Positions 44,706-55,396 of a stretch of DNA of 64,000 bases are shown piece by piece (the first letter of the stretch is position 1; each line of letters starts with the position of its first letter). The notes beneath the pieces are model-generated. The model made no database searches and was not told where the DNA came from. It saw nothing but the letters and a program-made list of their open reading frames with translations. Where the stretch lies: contig MARA01000033.1 of NCBI GenBank assembly GCA_001792895.1, positions 408,764 to 472,763 on the forward strand. Direction: 5' to 3'. Position numbers and translations under genes: made by a program. This stretch comes from Lentinus brumalis (taxonomy: Eukaryota; Basidiomycota; Agaricomycetes; Polyporales; Polyporaceae).

Positions 44706-44840
44706 AGTCTGAAGCATGTGCCCACCGTCGGGTCGACGCCGCAGCAGGTATCATCGACCAGGTTCGCACATGCAGCCTGTTCGTCGGAGGCCTGCAGGGC
44801 TGCCCGGCTCTCGAGACTTTGAATCCGCTCCCTGGTGAAG
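44706..44840 (+). pseudogene. Internal fragment of a type-1 F-box gene
   Basis: Matches the middle of the intact type-1 protein: one frame reads DAAAGIIDQVRTCSLFVGG then LQGCPALETL, against DATARISDRVRTCSLLLGG in F4. Only about 110 bp is recognisable. Confidence 0.6.
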
Positions 44841-46670
44841 CATGACATGCTCTGCCATTGATTCAACACGGATGTACCTTTGAGTTATATTCAGGTTGTC
44901 TAAATACACACACTCGGACACAAGACGGCCGTTGCAGCAGACGCAACCTGAAGCTGCAGCCCAACAAAGTGAGTGATACCCGTTCTGCCTCCGACGCCGC
45001 ACCAGTGTTTGACGTTGGTATCGACCTTGGCCGACTCTGCAGCGTCACGCGTCAGTGCCTTCCTACAGCACCAAGCTGCCACCATCGCTTCCGGAAGCGT
45101 GCAAGCGGGCCTCGGAAGCATAACGCAGCATGCGCGCGACGAAAAAATATGGGGACTCGGTGGCGGCACGGTTTCCACCTGCGCGAGGCCGGTGATTCGA
45201 CTGCCCATGTGCTCCAGCACCTTCGGGAGGCGTACTTCGCGTCTTCCAGAACACCACGACTCAACGGTAGCCTGTCCACGGTTGGCAGCGACAATCATTT
45301 TGAAGCTCATCCGCTAGGAACTCCGATCATATGGGGATGAATGATGTCTGTCTACTTGCTCGTCTGGGTGGATTGGCTCTTTGTCAGGCACTAGCACCCG
45401 CCCCATGGCTCCGACTCGCTCCGGAAATGTTGGAATAAAAGGCTTCATGCTGTCTAGGTATGTACTCACTTACTGGTGAGGGCGCGCCGCTGAAGCATAC
45501 TGCGCTTCGCGCCCATGTATAGCGCTTACTGGTCGCTCTGGAGCATACGCACATTTCGCGGTATAGTGCATTCCATCCCATCCATCATACTTACGGGTGA
45601 GTGCTCCTGCTTTATTTTGGCTTCCCGTACGAGGTCGTCGCCTATGCGTGCCGGTGCCGCGCTGGCCTCCCATTCGCTCACAACTTCTTCCGCCGAATGC
45701 GCGCCCGCTGCAAGCTCCTCGCTCGAAAACACAACCGGCTCGCCGCCTGCTTTAGTCCGAAGATCTTGGAGCCCGCATGCGTAGTAAGTAGGCTAATCGT
45801 CGGGCGCGCATGCGAGTCGACATCAGTGCTTTCATGAAGGCACCGGCGCAGCATGACGGAGCGCCTTGCTTCGCCCCGTTGGATGTCCTGCATGCCTGTT
45901 CCGTAGTTGCCCCGCTTTCTCGGTGTATAGCACGAGCGCATCTCTGATAGGATGTGGACGTGCGAACGGAGGTGAGAAGGCAGAATTCGACTCGAATCAT
46001 TGAGTGGGTAATGCGAGGCATCGCAAATGTCGATTCGTAGCGTAGTCCGGGCGTCCCTCGTTGTCCCGAGCCATACAACAGCTGTATCAAGGTTCGGCGG
46101 ACTACCGCGCGTGACTCGTTCTCGCAAATTGAAGAGTCCTTCCCACTGACTCACCCATTACTATCTCTGCTCTTGCCGCCACACCCGCCACTTCCCCGCC
46201 TCTGGATCGCGCGTGAGAGACAACTCGTCCGGGAACCTGCGTGTTGCAGTCATAAGGCGACCGTTGATGCGCTCGATGATCCTTTACTACTGGTCCGTCG
46301 CAAGTGAGCTAGAGACGTATGCTTTGCGTTGATGCCCGAGTCGCTCACTGCGGCATACCAATGCAGATATCGACGCTATAACGGCAGACGGACGTTTCGG
46401 ACACTCTCCATCTCCCATTCCTACCTTCATCCCCTCGCCTTCCGCCTCTTGGGCGCGCTCGCTTTGTACTGATCCTTCATGAGGCAGCGGCGTCCGCACT
46501 TGATTTGCTGGCTTGCTAGCAAGGTGTAGTCCGCAAATACTGGACGAACGGCCTCTGCACAGTGTCATCCGTGCCTCCTACGTGCAGGTCCTGTCCAGTA
46601 GGGATGTTCACAGACCATCCCTTGCGCATCTCTTCATCCCTTCGCCCCCTCTCCTAGGCAACATGTAGGT
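44841..46670. other. No confident gene
   Basis: On the minus strand near 45790-45600 a frame reads GGEPVVFSSEELAAGAHSAE with a possible GTAAG donor after KIKQEHSP, resembling an isolated exon. On the plus strand near 44990-45170 another reads STLADSAASRVSAFLQHQAA. Neither connects to a longer gene. Confidence 0.25.
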
Positions 46671-46673
46671 AAG

Positions 46674-46680
46674 TATAAAT
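46674..46680 (+). promoter_or_regulatory. TATA-like box
   Basis: TATAAAT within AAGTATAAATTCTG, about 130 nt before the ATG at 46807 and followed by a pyrimidine-rich leader. Confidence 0.4.
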
Positions 46681-46806
46681 TCTGCCCTCGTTTCTCCAGT
46701 CTACTCACTTGAGCATACCTTCCCCTCTCCTCACGTGCCACAAATCCACCTCTCGTACCATACCCTTCATCCCCGGTCTCTGTCCATATACTCAACTTGC
46801 TTCACC

Positions 46807-47043
46807 ATGTCGCGCCAATCTACAAGCAAATCCACAGGCACTAAATCCACAGCACTTGAACCCGACTCAGCTAAACCCGTAACTTGTTGTTGCGTCGATA
46901 ATAGTAGGAGTTTACTCTGTCTGCCACCATACCTACTAATGATTGTGAACATAACCTTCAGCACAATCTTGCCCGCACCCTGTGCACAGCTGCTGCCACA
47001 GCACCCAGTCAAAGCGCCAGCGCAAGCTCAAGTCCAAGTCTAA
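46807..47043 (+). CDS. Small hypothetical protein (78 residues)
   Basis: The ATG (MSRQSTSKSTGTKSTALEPD) follows a TATA-like box and a C/T-rich leader, which is why it is listed. Residues about 26-40 hold several cysteines (TCCCVD, LLC), followed by a hydrophobic stretch. No family recognised. A GTAACT or GTGAAC inside could be a donor, in which case the protein would differ. It lies in otherwise gene-poor sequence and could be chance. Confidence 0.3.
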   Translation: MSRQSTSKSTGTKSTALEPDSAKPVTCCCVDNSRSLLCLPPYLLMIVNITFSTILPAPCAQLLPQHPVKAPAQAQVQV

Positions 47044-48109
47044 CATGCCCTTACTGATGAAGGTTGTAATGCACCGGTAGTGTAATGGCATGACAGCGTA
47101 ACACACGCGCTTGTAGACTTGTAACGAGACTCGTGGTTCGCCTACCGCTTGTCTGATGAACATTTTCGACTATAAGTCGGCCGTTTTTGCCACTTCCAAA
47201 TTTCAACAAGCTGCGGCTGAACCATATTCTGTAAACCAGATCAGCAGCTTCCCGTGCCCTCGCCACGGAGAAGTTGGAACAGCAGCGCACTGGGGGGGCG
47301 GGCTGCTGCCTGCCCTCGTCCGCCGCTGTCTGCGTACCTGTGACTTACGTGAAGGGGCGGAGAGCTGAGAAGACCGACCGTCAAGCAGGCGGACACGTTA
47401 GTCGCGAACCGCATTGTGTTATGCACGCCCTCGGAAGGGGCCCCGTCGGGATCGAGGAACATGAGACTAAACGTGACATCGTTTGCTTTCCATTGCGCAC
47501 AACGTCTGTTGCGCGGTGGCGGTTGGTAAACGGAGACTCGGATGCGGTCTAATAAGTTGCAACTTGAAGTCTTGGCGTGCTTGTTTGACTCTGTGACCAA
47601 TCCGGGACTCTACTGTTACAGTATAAGCGCTTCCTGGATTAGACACTCCGAGTGACCAAAGCCCCACAGTTGCCTGCCCAACACAGAGACACTACCGTTC
47701 TTCTCATTGGATGTCTGCAACAAAGGCGCGCGACGTCTGGTACAGTACATACTCAACTTGACCGGACAACGATGCAGATCTTTGGAGCCTAGAGTGTAAT
47801 GTCGTACAATGATCAAGGATGATTGAGGTAGGTGGGGGTGATGGACGTGCAGGGCAGGTCCGGGCAGACATTACTTGATAGCGACTTTGAGCTACGTCTC
47901 TACAGATTCGTCAGTTCTAGCACGAAACGTTGATCTGCGCGACACGACTTGCCTGGAAGCCATTTTGAAGCTGTTCCGGCCCACGATGCAAGTGGTCCGA
48001 GAGAAAGTCAGAAGCAAGAGCGAGTAAGTCGCCCGCGCGAGACTGCCACTTTCAGAAACTGAAAGATGATAGGAAAGGGGGTTCGTTTACGATAGAAGAA
48101 GATGCTGGT
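47044..48109. other. Gene-poor stretch
   Basis: No gene supported. A tRNA-like A-box word (TAGTGTAATGGCA) is at 47076-47088; see the findings. Confidence 0.35.
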
Positions 48110-48828
48110 TACCTCACGATAGCACCTCCGACCGACAGGCTACATGGGCGAACCCGATCGATGATACCTGCGTGCGCACATGCTTGAGACTTTGGCGGGC
48201 GAGCCAGTGACGCGGAAGGTCTGGAGCTTGAGGTGCGGCGAGCAGACCAGGGGAGCTGCCTATACCCGATGTCCTCCGGGATGGGAAGTGGTAGTACCAG
48301 GACTGCGTCCGCGAAAGTTCTCAAGTATCAATCGCCACAAAGAGCACAAAGATCGAGGCTCAGAAAGTCGTAAGCTGTCGCAGGTCGGCTTCGGAGGTAA
48401 TTCCGAGAGAGAGAGACCAGGCGACGGGCGTACCGAGTGCGAGCGAGAAAGGTGCTCTTCGAAGCGCCCGGCATGTTGAAATCCATGAACTGCGAGGTGT
48501 CAAGTGAGATGTCAAGATAGTAAAGCACAGATCCCTTCAGAGCACTGGCGTATGATTCGAGGAAGCGTGCGCGGAGAGCATCGGAGGAGATGACGGACAG
48601 GATGAAAAACGCCATTTTGTTGGAGACGACGTTCGCCCAGAAGGCTGACGAGTGTTTCGTGACGGCGTACCAAGCGCGACAAACAAGTCCAAAATCGACC
48701 GTCCGCCAAGGAGCATCCGATGATACTCGCGAGCGAGGTACCTTGATGAAGATCTCCGTCGGGAGGTCGCTGATGTTGAGGACGCCTCTTCCACTGGCAG
48801 ACGAGGCCGTTTGAGGTTCGGCAGCCAT
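48110..48828 (-). pseudogene. Type-1 F-box gene, truncated (F6)
   Basis: From the ATG at 48828 it reads MAAEPQTASSASGRGVLNIS, an F-box with a small insertion (IFIKVPRSRVSSDAPWRTV), GLVCRAWYAVTKHSS and SVISSDALRARFLESY, open for about 165 codons. It then shifts frame near YDFLSLDLCAL and stops. Pieces of the next 60 residues (LPIPEDIGYRQLPWSA) lie near 48290-48240. The remaining 300 residues are absent. The F-box portion could still be translated. Divergent partner of X relic F and DUF6535 copy F. Confidence 0.8.
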
Positions 48829-49099
48829 ACAAATTATGTAGATAGACGAAGTGCGGGAAGCAGCTGAAGACGTGTGTTGGGAGTGTGTGCTGAGCTCGCC
48901 GACCACGATGGTGGTATTCGCAGTTGGTGTTGTTGGTGGTAGACATGGTGAAGTGCACTGCAAGCGCCCCGCTGTCGACATCGACTGCACTTTCGCTGAG
49001 GCTGCTCCTCCGCTTCCACGACCGACTTGACTGGTATACCTAGCTGCCTCGCTCGACGCTTTCTCCACCTATTCCTCCGCGCCATACTGGAACTTAGAC

Positions 49100-50350
49100 G
49101 TTAGTTTCGCCACCGTTCAGATAAAGGAGCGCGCGCTCTCGCACTCAACTCGACTGCAGAGTACTTACGGTGTAGCGTGATCCATACAGTCTTTCAACGT
49201 ATCAAGCGGTACGTTCTCAGCCACCCCTCAGGCCTCAATTTGATAGAGTTCTGTGAAGGTGGCGAAGCAAAGGGAGCGCGATCCAAAGGCGAGGTGGACC
49301 CAGAGACATTTCACTACTTGGCGGCTCGCTTCCCGTCTCACGATTATATCGACAGGCAGGCTCCCTTCTTCTCGTTGGTACATCTCCGGCCCTCTGCGAG
49401 AGGCTCTATGCTGACGATGATCATATGATTGTGATACTCCTTGAAGCTTTACGGACGGCTCTTACTCGTCCCTCTTGCAATCCTCGGTCCTATCTACCCA
49501 GACATTCAGCCATGCGTCGAAGGTCGTTTCACCGGATGAGCACAGCGAAGGCGCACGACGTCGGTCGTGCGACGTAGAGGCTACTTCTTATACGCGGACT
49601 GGCTTAGGATCGGAATATATGTGTTAGTGCGCCGTCTCCTCAAGACGCTGTCGCTGATATCGTCAACTATATGTTGTGTCGCCTCCATAGAACTCTCGCA
49701 GCACTTCGACCCTTCGAAGTTCTCTTGGCCACGCCATGCATTGTGCGCTCGAGCCTCTGCAGGGTGGTCTCCCAGCTTCTGTCCCCTCGCCCCAATCACG
49801 GCTCCGACCACACTGTCCATGTCCGCTGGGATGCTGCCCGTCAAGATCTACGAGGATACGAGTCCTCACTCCGGCACAAGAGATCGCTTGACCTCCTTCT
49901 GAACGCGAAGAATTATCTATGGCTTGCGTCCCGTTCCCTTCGTTCCCGGAGAAACTTTCCGCGCACTATCCATAGGACCATATCATCTCCCCACCTCTTC
50001 TCTGGTTAAGCGGTTTCCCATCCCGTTCAGTACCTTCCGAAGACCGCATACATCCCCTCCGGCGCAGAGCCGGCCTCCCTGCATCATGCCAACGCAACGG
50101 CCCGGGAGGAAGCCTGTGCTTTAAGACCACCTCGAGACACGTTCCACCCTCTGCGAGGCGCCAGTCGCTGTCGCCCGGGTGACCGCTGCCCTATCGACTT
50201 GCAGCTTTGCTCAAGTGGAGGAAGGTCGGCTTCGACGCGGATACACGAGGCCGGCGCGGTCGTTGCCCGCTCCCGATTCTGTGCCTCGGACGCAAGCTTA
50301 TCTTCACTCCGGCACGCATGTGTGAGGCTGGAGGATGAAGGACCCGATAC
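49100..50350 (+). pseudogene. Block X relic, module F
   Basis: Landmarks in order: CTCTGCGAGAGGCTCTATGC (49392), LKLYGRLLLVPLAILGPIYP (about 49440-49500), a segment reading LRRLLKTLSLISSTICC (about 49630-49690), the middle part (49900-50010) and TTTGCTCAAGTGGAGGAAGG (50207). The frame is broken several times. It gives the clearest reading of the hydrophobic LYGRLLLVPLAILG segment. Confidence 0.55.
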
Positions 50351-50468
50351 CGGGAAGTTTGGGTGACGAAGTCGTTTGCACCGTCTTGCTGGCTGGGGTA
50401 GTTGTCCGCGGGGTTTGCGGACTCCTGCAAGCGTCTCTCATGCGCGATGCGCTGAGGCCACTGAGTTG

Positions 50469-50488
50469 CACAGGATTAGTACTGCCTC
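50469..50488 (+). promoter_or_regulatory. Shared upstream element (copy F)
   Basis: CACAGGATTAGTACTGCCTC, identical to copies A and C, 203 nt before the ATG at 50691. Confidence 0.65.
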
Positions 50489-50690
50489 GGAACGTGCACT
50501 CGGGTATGTCTGAGTTCTAAGATGTATTGACCTCGTGTTGTGTCCAGAAATGCACTGTCTCGACGGATCACCAACAAGCTGGGAAGGAGCCTACTAGAGT
50601 CGTGGGGCCGAGGATGAACAGCCTCGAGTCGGCCGACCGCAACCTCAAGCACGGTCGATCGACCAAGACCTACGTCTGAGAGACGACACC

Positions 50691-51452
50691 ATGAGCTCCT
50701 CCGGTACCCACACGAGTTCCAAGACTGTCAGTCAAACGGAGCTCGCCCCAGATGGCAACGAGAAAGCCGATGTTACCCAAGTCGTGAGTGTCTCCGCATC
50801 CTTCCGGCTGGCCTTCTCTTATGATGTATGACCGCTATCAGGATGACAAGAAAGACACGGAGGCCGAGCCTGACATCACGTCTTGGAGCTTTCCCACTCC
50901 CGAGGTGAGTAGGATTGTAGTCGCGTGTTGCTATGTATCGTCTTCGTGCCCTGCGGAACGGTCGACCATGTTTGCACGGTCTGCGAGTCCCCGAGTCCCC
51001 GACCACCTCTTGTACATCATCCGGCCGTCGCACTATCAGCAGTCTCGATCTGACAGTCGTAACGCGACTCGTCGGAGTGACGTCTATCATCTTACTGCTA
51101 GAACCAACTCGAACTGATTTCCAATATGCAGGCTATCCGAGAGGAACTGTCGAAGGAGTTCACCGACGAACAGAAGGAGAAGGTGTGGGCTGAATGCGCA
51201 GAAGCAGTGAAGACTTCTTACGACCAGCTCCTGGGCCGGTGGAAGGAGGAGATGGATACGTTGCTCGTCTATGTGAGTGAAATCATACGAACATCGAGCA
51301 ACCCTCTTATCACTCCTCAGGCTGGAGTCTCTTCAGCCGTGCTGACCGCGTTCAACGTGGAGTCTTACCATCTCCTCCAGCCGGACCCTACGGACCCTAC
51401 GCTCGCGGTACTGAAACAGATCTCCACGCAACTCAACGAGCCCATTCAGTAG
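50691..51452 (+). pseudogene. DUF6535 membrane protein, copy F, truncated in exon 4
   Basis: Exons 50691-50783, 50842-50904 and 51132-51272 match copies B, D and E. Exon 4 starts at 51321 with AGVSSAVLTAFNVESYHLLQ and follows the family to LNE..., where copy E has LNGYTF. Homology ends at 51438 and a TAG follows at 51450-51452. The product would be about 142 residues: the charged N-terminal part and only the first hydrophobic segment. The promoter element and all splice sites before the break look usable, so the loss is probably recent. The missing 3' portion is not seen anywhere up to 64000. Confidence 0.85.
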
Positions 51453-51489
51453 TTCCACCCACTGACCTGTGTGAATCGGACTCACTAAA

Positions 51490-51505
51490 CCCCACTATAG
51501 TGGGG
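51490..51505. repeat. Perfect 16-bp palindrome
   Basis: CCCCACTATAGTGGGG is its own reverse complement and lies about 50 bp inside the breakpoint of DUF6535 copy F. A partial copy (GGGGCACTATAGGG) occurs at 52670. It could be a transposon end or binding site. Confidence 0.6.
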
Positions 51506-51685
51506 CAGTCGGACCCGGTCGGACGGGCAAGGCTGCCCGTTGAGCTGGTCCGATCGGCTCGGGCGCCAACCGTCTTTGTTGCTGTGTTAGTGATTGACTA
51601 TTAGTGCAATGTATTCAAGCCTTGATGGTGGCCATACCTCCAACCATAGTAGGCTGCTACACTGGTACCTGGCTCGATAGGTACC

Positions 51686-52631
51686 ATTTACTGACCAGGG
51701 CCATGGCCATTGAGCTGGCCCGGCCGTGCCCAGAAGCTGGGCAGCGCACTTGCCCGACTGGGCGCCAACGCTGGGCAGTGAGCTTGCCCGACCGGGCAGG
51801 CGTGCGGCTGCCTATGCTGTTGTCATACGGGGTATCGCGGTGAGCTGCTATATTAGTTTCTCGAGTGTCAGGGATTGGTTACTGACCGGCGCCATGGCCA
51901 TTGAGCTGCCCCGGCCATGCCCAGAAGCTGTGCAGCGCACCTCCCCGACCGGGCACTGACGCTGGGCAGTGAGCTTGCCCGACCGGGGTTGCGGCTGCCC
52001 ATACTGTTTTTACACCGGGTACCCCAGTGGGGTGCTACATTGGTCCCTGAATTGGTAGGGATTGGTTGCTGACCGGCGCCATGGCCATTGAGCTGCCCCG
52101 GCCATGCCCAGAAGCTGTGCAGCGCACCTCCCCGACCGGGCACTGACGCTGGGCAGTGCACTTGTCCGACCGGGCAGGCGTGCGGCTGCCTATGCTGTTG
52201 TCATACGGGGTATCGCGGTGAGCTGCTATATTAGTTTCTCGAGTGTCAGGGATTGGTTACTGACCGGCGCCATGGCCATTGAGCTGCCCCGGCCATGCCC
52301 AGAAGCTGTGCAGCGCACCTCCCCGACCGGGCACTGACGCTGGGCAGTGCACTTGTCCGACCGGGCAGGCGTGCGGCTGCCTATGCTGTTGTCATACGGG
52401 GTATCGCGGTGAGCTGCTATATTAGTTTCTCGAGTGTCAGGGATTGGTTACTGACCGGCGCCATGGCCATTGAGCTGCCCCGGCAATGCCCAGAAGCTGT
52501 GCAGCGCACCTCCCCGACCGGGCACTGACGCTGGGCAGTGCACTTGTCCGACCGGGCAGGCGTGCGGCTGCCTATGCTGTTGTCATACGGGGTACCACGG
52601 TGAGCTGCTATATCAGTTCCTCGAGTGTCAA
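51686..52631 (+). repeat. Tandem array of about five ~190-bp units
   Basis: GGGATTGGTTACTGACCGGC-like starts occur at 51871, 52058 (TTGCTGACC variant), 52249 and 52440, giving periods of 187, 191 and 191 bp. A divergent first unit begins near 51686. Units at 52249 and 52440 are almost identical. Every unit contains several CGGGCA or TGCCCG words. The same 77-codon open frame (starting MPRSCAAHLPDR) recurs in register, but it is probably a by-product of repetition, not a gene. Confidence 0.9.
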
Positions 52632-54269
52632 GTGTCCTATCAATCTGCATCCTTATATTTGCCTGCCTGGGGCACTATAGGGTGGTTATAGTGTGCTTCA
52701 GTCAGCTTCTATTGACATCATATTCCTATACCGCTTGGCAGGGACTCCTCCCCCATGCTTATTCCCTCCCTTCCCTACATCACTATCATTGCTATCCTCC
52801 GACAAGCTTCCAGCCTGCTGGACATCCTCTGCACTGCAAGGAGTCGATACAGGTCAGTGCCAGTGCCGCATGACATAGGGGCTTGGGATGGGTCAGCTAT
52901 CAAGATGGCTTGGTAACCATGGGTCAGTTAGCGACCAAGGAACAGCAGAACAGCAGGCAGAATCACAGTGGGTCACAGGACAGATAAGTTGGTAGACGGT
53001 ACAGTTGGTATACGGTACAGTTCGTACTTAAACTTTGCGTGGGTTGTCTCACTCTTGCTATTGATATCACAGGTATACGTGCATGTCTAACTGTGCATCT
53101 GCAGGACATGGAACTCATCAGTGACATATTGCACCAGGTGCAAGTCAGATTCCATCCTGAGTTTCGACTAAAATGAAGACCAGGCAAACAAAGAGTCGAG
53201 CAAGTGTGTGCACAATTAGGCATATAGGGGAGTGCGTAGACCAGTTCACGGATGACCAGGCAAGCAGGGTCTGACCCTAACGGGCATGCAAGAAAGTGAG
53301 CTGGTGAGCAGCAGCGTGGCTGAGCGTTCATCATGCAAGATCTCCAGTCAAAGGCTCTGTGAGTGTCTACTTGTGATGACTCTACATGTGAATTCCATGG
53401 CTAATTTGCTCGTAGAACTCCACCGCCCTGCCTGCTGCTTGTTTCTCATGCCCGCCATCCTTGTACTCTACTTGCTGCCCCCATGCACTGCCTGGCACCT
53501 GCCCACCGTGCCCGCTGCTTGCCCGCCGCCTGCCCTCCGTGCCCGCTGTGCCCGCTGTGCCCGCTGCCTGCCCATCCTGCTTACCGCCTGCCCGCTGCTT
53601 GCTTGTATGTCCAACCACCCCCTCATGACTCTTGTTGCTTCCCTGTACTTTCAGCCATTCCTTAATCCCGCCTCTTGCTTGTTCATCCCGTGGTTTGTTC
53701 CCTCCGCCTGCTGCTCGTTCACCCTGCCCGCCGCTCGTTTGCTATGCCCTCCGGTCATTCAGACTTATTTAATCTGCCCGCTGCTACCTCACTCTGGCCG
53801 TCCCAAGCCCGCTCGTACTACCCGCTGCAAGCTCATACTGCCCATCACAAGCACGCTCGAAAGGCTATGCATAGGGCTATTGACTGCCATGTAACGGGGG
53901 ACTATACTATCACCCTATCCCGACTAGCTAGACATGTAGTATCTTTGTCCCAAATTAAATGCTGACCAGCACACTGCCGAGGAAGGACACTAGAGACTGG
54001 GGCTTTCAAGTCTCCAGGCATATAGACCAGCAGAGCAAGCAGACAAGCATCAGGCAAGCGAGTAGGTCTGTGCGCAGGTGACTGGACGGCGCATCAGGGG
54101 ACACCTCACCCCTCATTGGCTCCAGTGTTAGCTATCATTATATTGATTATATATTCCTGTGTGCACTGCAGGGACTATATACAGGGGGTTTGATTGTCTT
54201 CTGTGAGTTATGGTCTAGGGCCGGAGTCGCAGCTGCTCAGTATATTTCATATCATGTCCGTTACAAAGC
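52632..54269. other. Low-complexity, TGCCCG-rich stretch without a gene
   Basis: From about 53440 to 53850 the plus strand is dominated by TGCCCG, TGCTTG and TGCCTG words (GTGCCCGCTGTGCCCGCTG). Frames here read as Cys/Pro/Leu-rich nonsense. Part of the same element as the satellite, by the shared words. Confidence 0.5.
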
Positions 54270-55396
54270 TCACATAGCACGGTCTACATCTACATCCATT
54301 GCATGCCCAGGCACCAGTTGTTCAGTACGCCCCAACACATCCAAGTCAGCTGACTGCCCCTGCACAGCCGCTGCCGCTATATCCACTGTGGCTTGTACAT
54401 CCACCGCGAGGATGCCCGTGCTGCCCGTGCTGCCCGCGGAACCCGATTGGTCCGCCATCGGACGGCTGCCCGTAGTGCCCCCATTGCCCGCTGTTGTGCC
54501 CGTCACCCCATTGGTCGGCATCCCTGTCCTATCCTGCTGTATGCATGAGGGGCCTGCCTCTGGGCCACTGGAACCATGGGACCGCGTGGTACTTTCTTCA
54601 CGGCGCTTCCACTCGATTGGCCAGCTCCGCGTACGGACATAGCAGGATTTCGCTGCATGGCCCCGTTTCTTCTCAGCACTGATCTCCTGCTCGGTTTGCT
54701 GGTACCGGGAGGCAATGGTGGAGTTCATCTCACTTGCCAGTTGCACGGCATCCACAGCATCCTCCTGCCACATGAGCATCGGTCTTGCCTGCCATCATGT
54801 CGAAGGTTAAAATGATCAATCCACACACATGGTCAGAACCGTGCTCACCATTACCGTACTGGGAATCTCCCACCACAGTGCACGAGGCTTGCTATCCCCA
54901 GCTTGGGGCTCATTGAACTCCCACCATCGGGCGAAGTCGGTCATGCCCTCTGGGAACGTATACTTGCTGTCGTAAGCCTCGATAACCTTCTGCCTGTCAA
55001 CCTTTGCCATGTTGACGAGAAGTCCTGTGCCTTGGAATGTGGCGCACTCCAGCATGATGCGAATCACAGCTGGCACAATTTCACAGGTTGCCGCACCACC
55101 CCTGGACACAGAAGCAGCGCCTGCTAAACCTATGGCTGAAGTTGCTTGCCACTAAATTGTGATTTGTGAGTGACCGACTGCACATGAACATATGTAGATA
55201 CACACCAGTTCACGGGCAAACCCTGTAGCAAAGCGGCGCTGCGTGGTATGGCTCGGGTCCAGAGGGTAGGCCTTCAGAGCCTCCACGATTCTCCATGCAA
55301 TGTACTGTAGTTCGGCATAGGCGGCTCTCATGCTGAAGTGACGGGAGATGGTTGGTCGCAGTTGAGATCGATAACCGCCCATATATTTTTGGTTGC
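54270..55396 (-). CDS. Conserved-looking protein of unknown function in the transposon region
   Basis: Three exons join in phase 0: about 55396-55206, 55151-54849 and 54788-54270. They read GGYRSQLRPTISRHFSMRAA, AYAELQYIAWRIVEALKAYP, FATGFAREL, then WQATSAIGLAGAASVSRGGA, IVPAVIRIMLECATFQGTGL, and a last exon starting ARPMLMWQEDAVDAVQLASE that becomes low-complexity (GNGGTTGSRP) and ends at 54270. The 5' end is uncertain; further exons may lie between 55420 and 55700. No domain is recognised. Splice sites and open exons argue for a gene that was recently functional. Its place beside the KDZ and TET/JBP genes suggests cargo, which is inference. Confidence 0.6.

Noticed and set aside
52104..52680. 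Repeated 77-residue open frames starting MPRSCAAHLPDR
   Set aside because: They recur exactly with the satellite period and have no independent gene signals; a by-product of tandem repetition.
53286..53965. Long Cys/Pro/Leu-rich open frame on the plus strand
   Set aside because: Caused by TGCCCG/TGCTTG low-complexity sequence; all frames are similarly open and no splice or promoter signal supports it.
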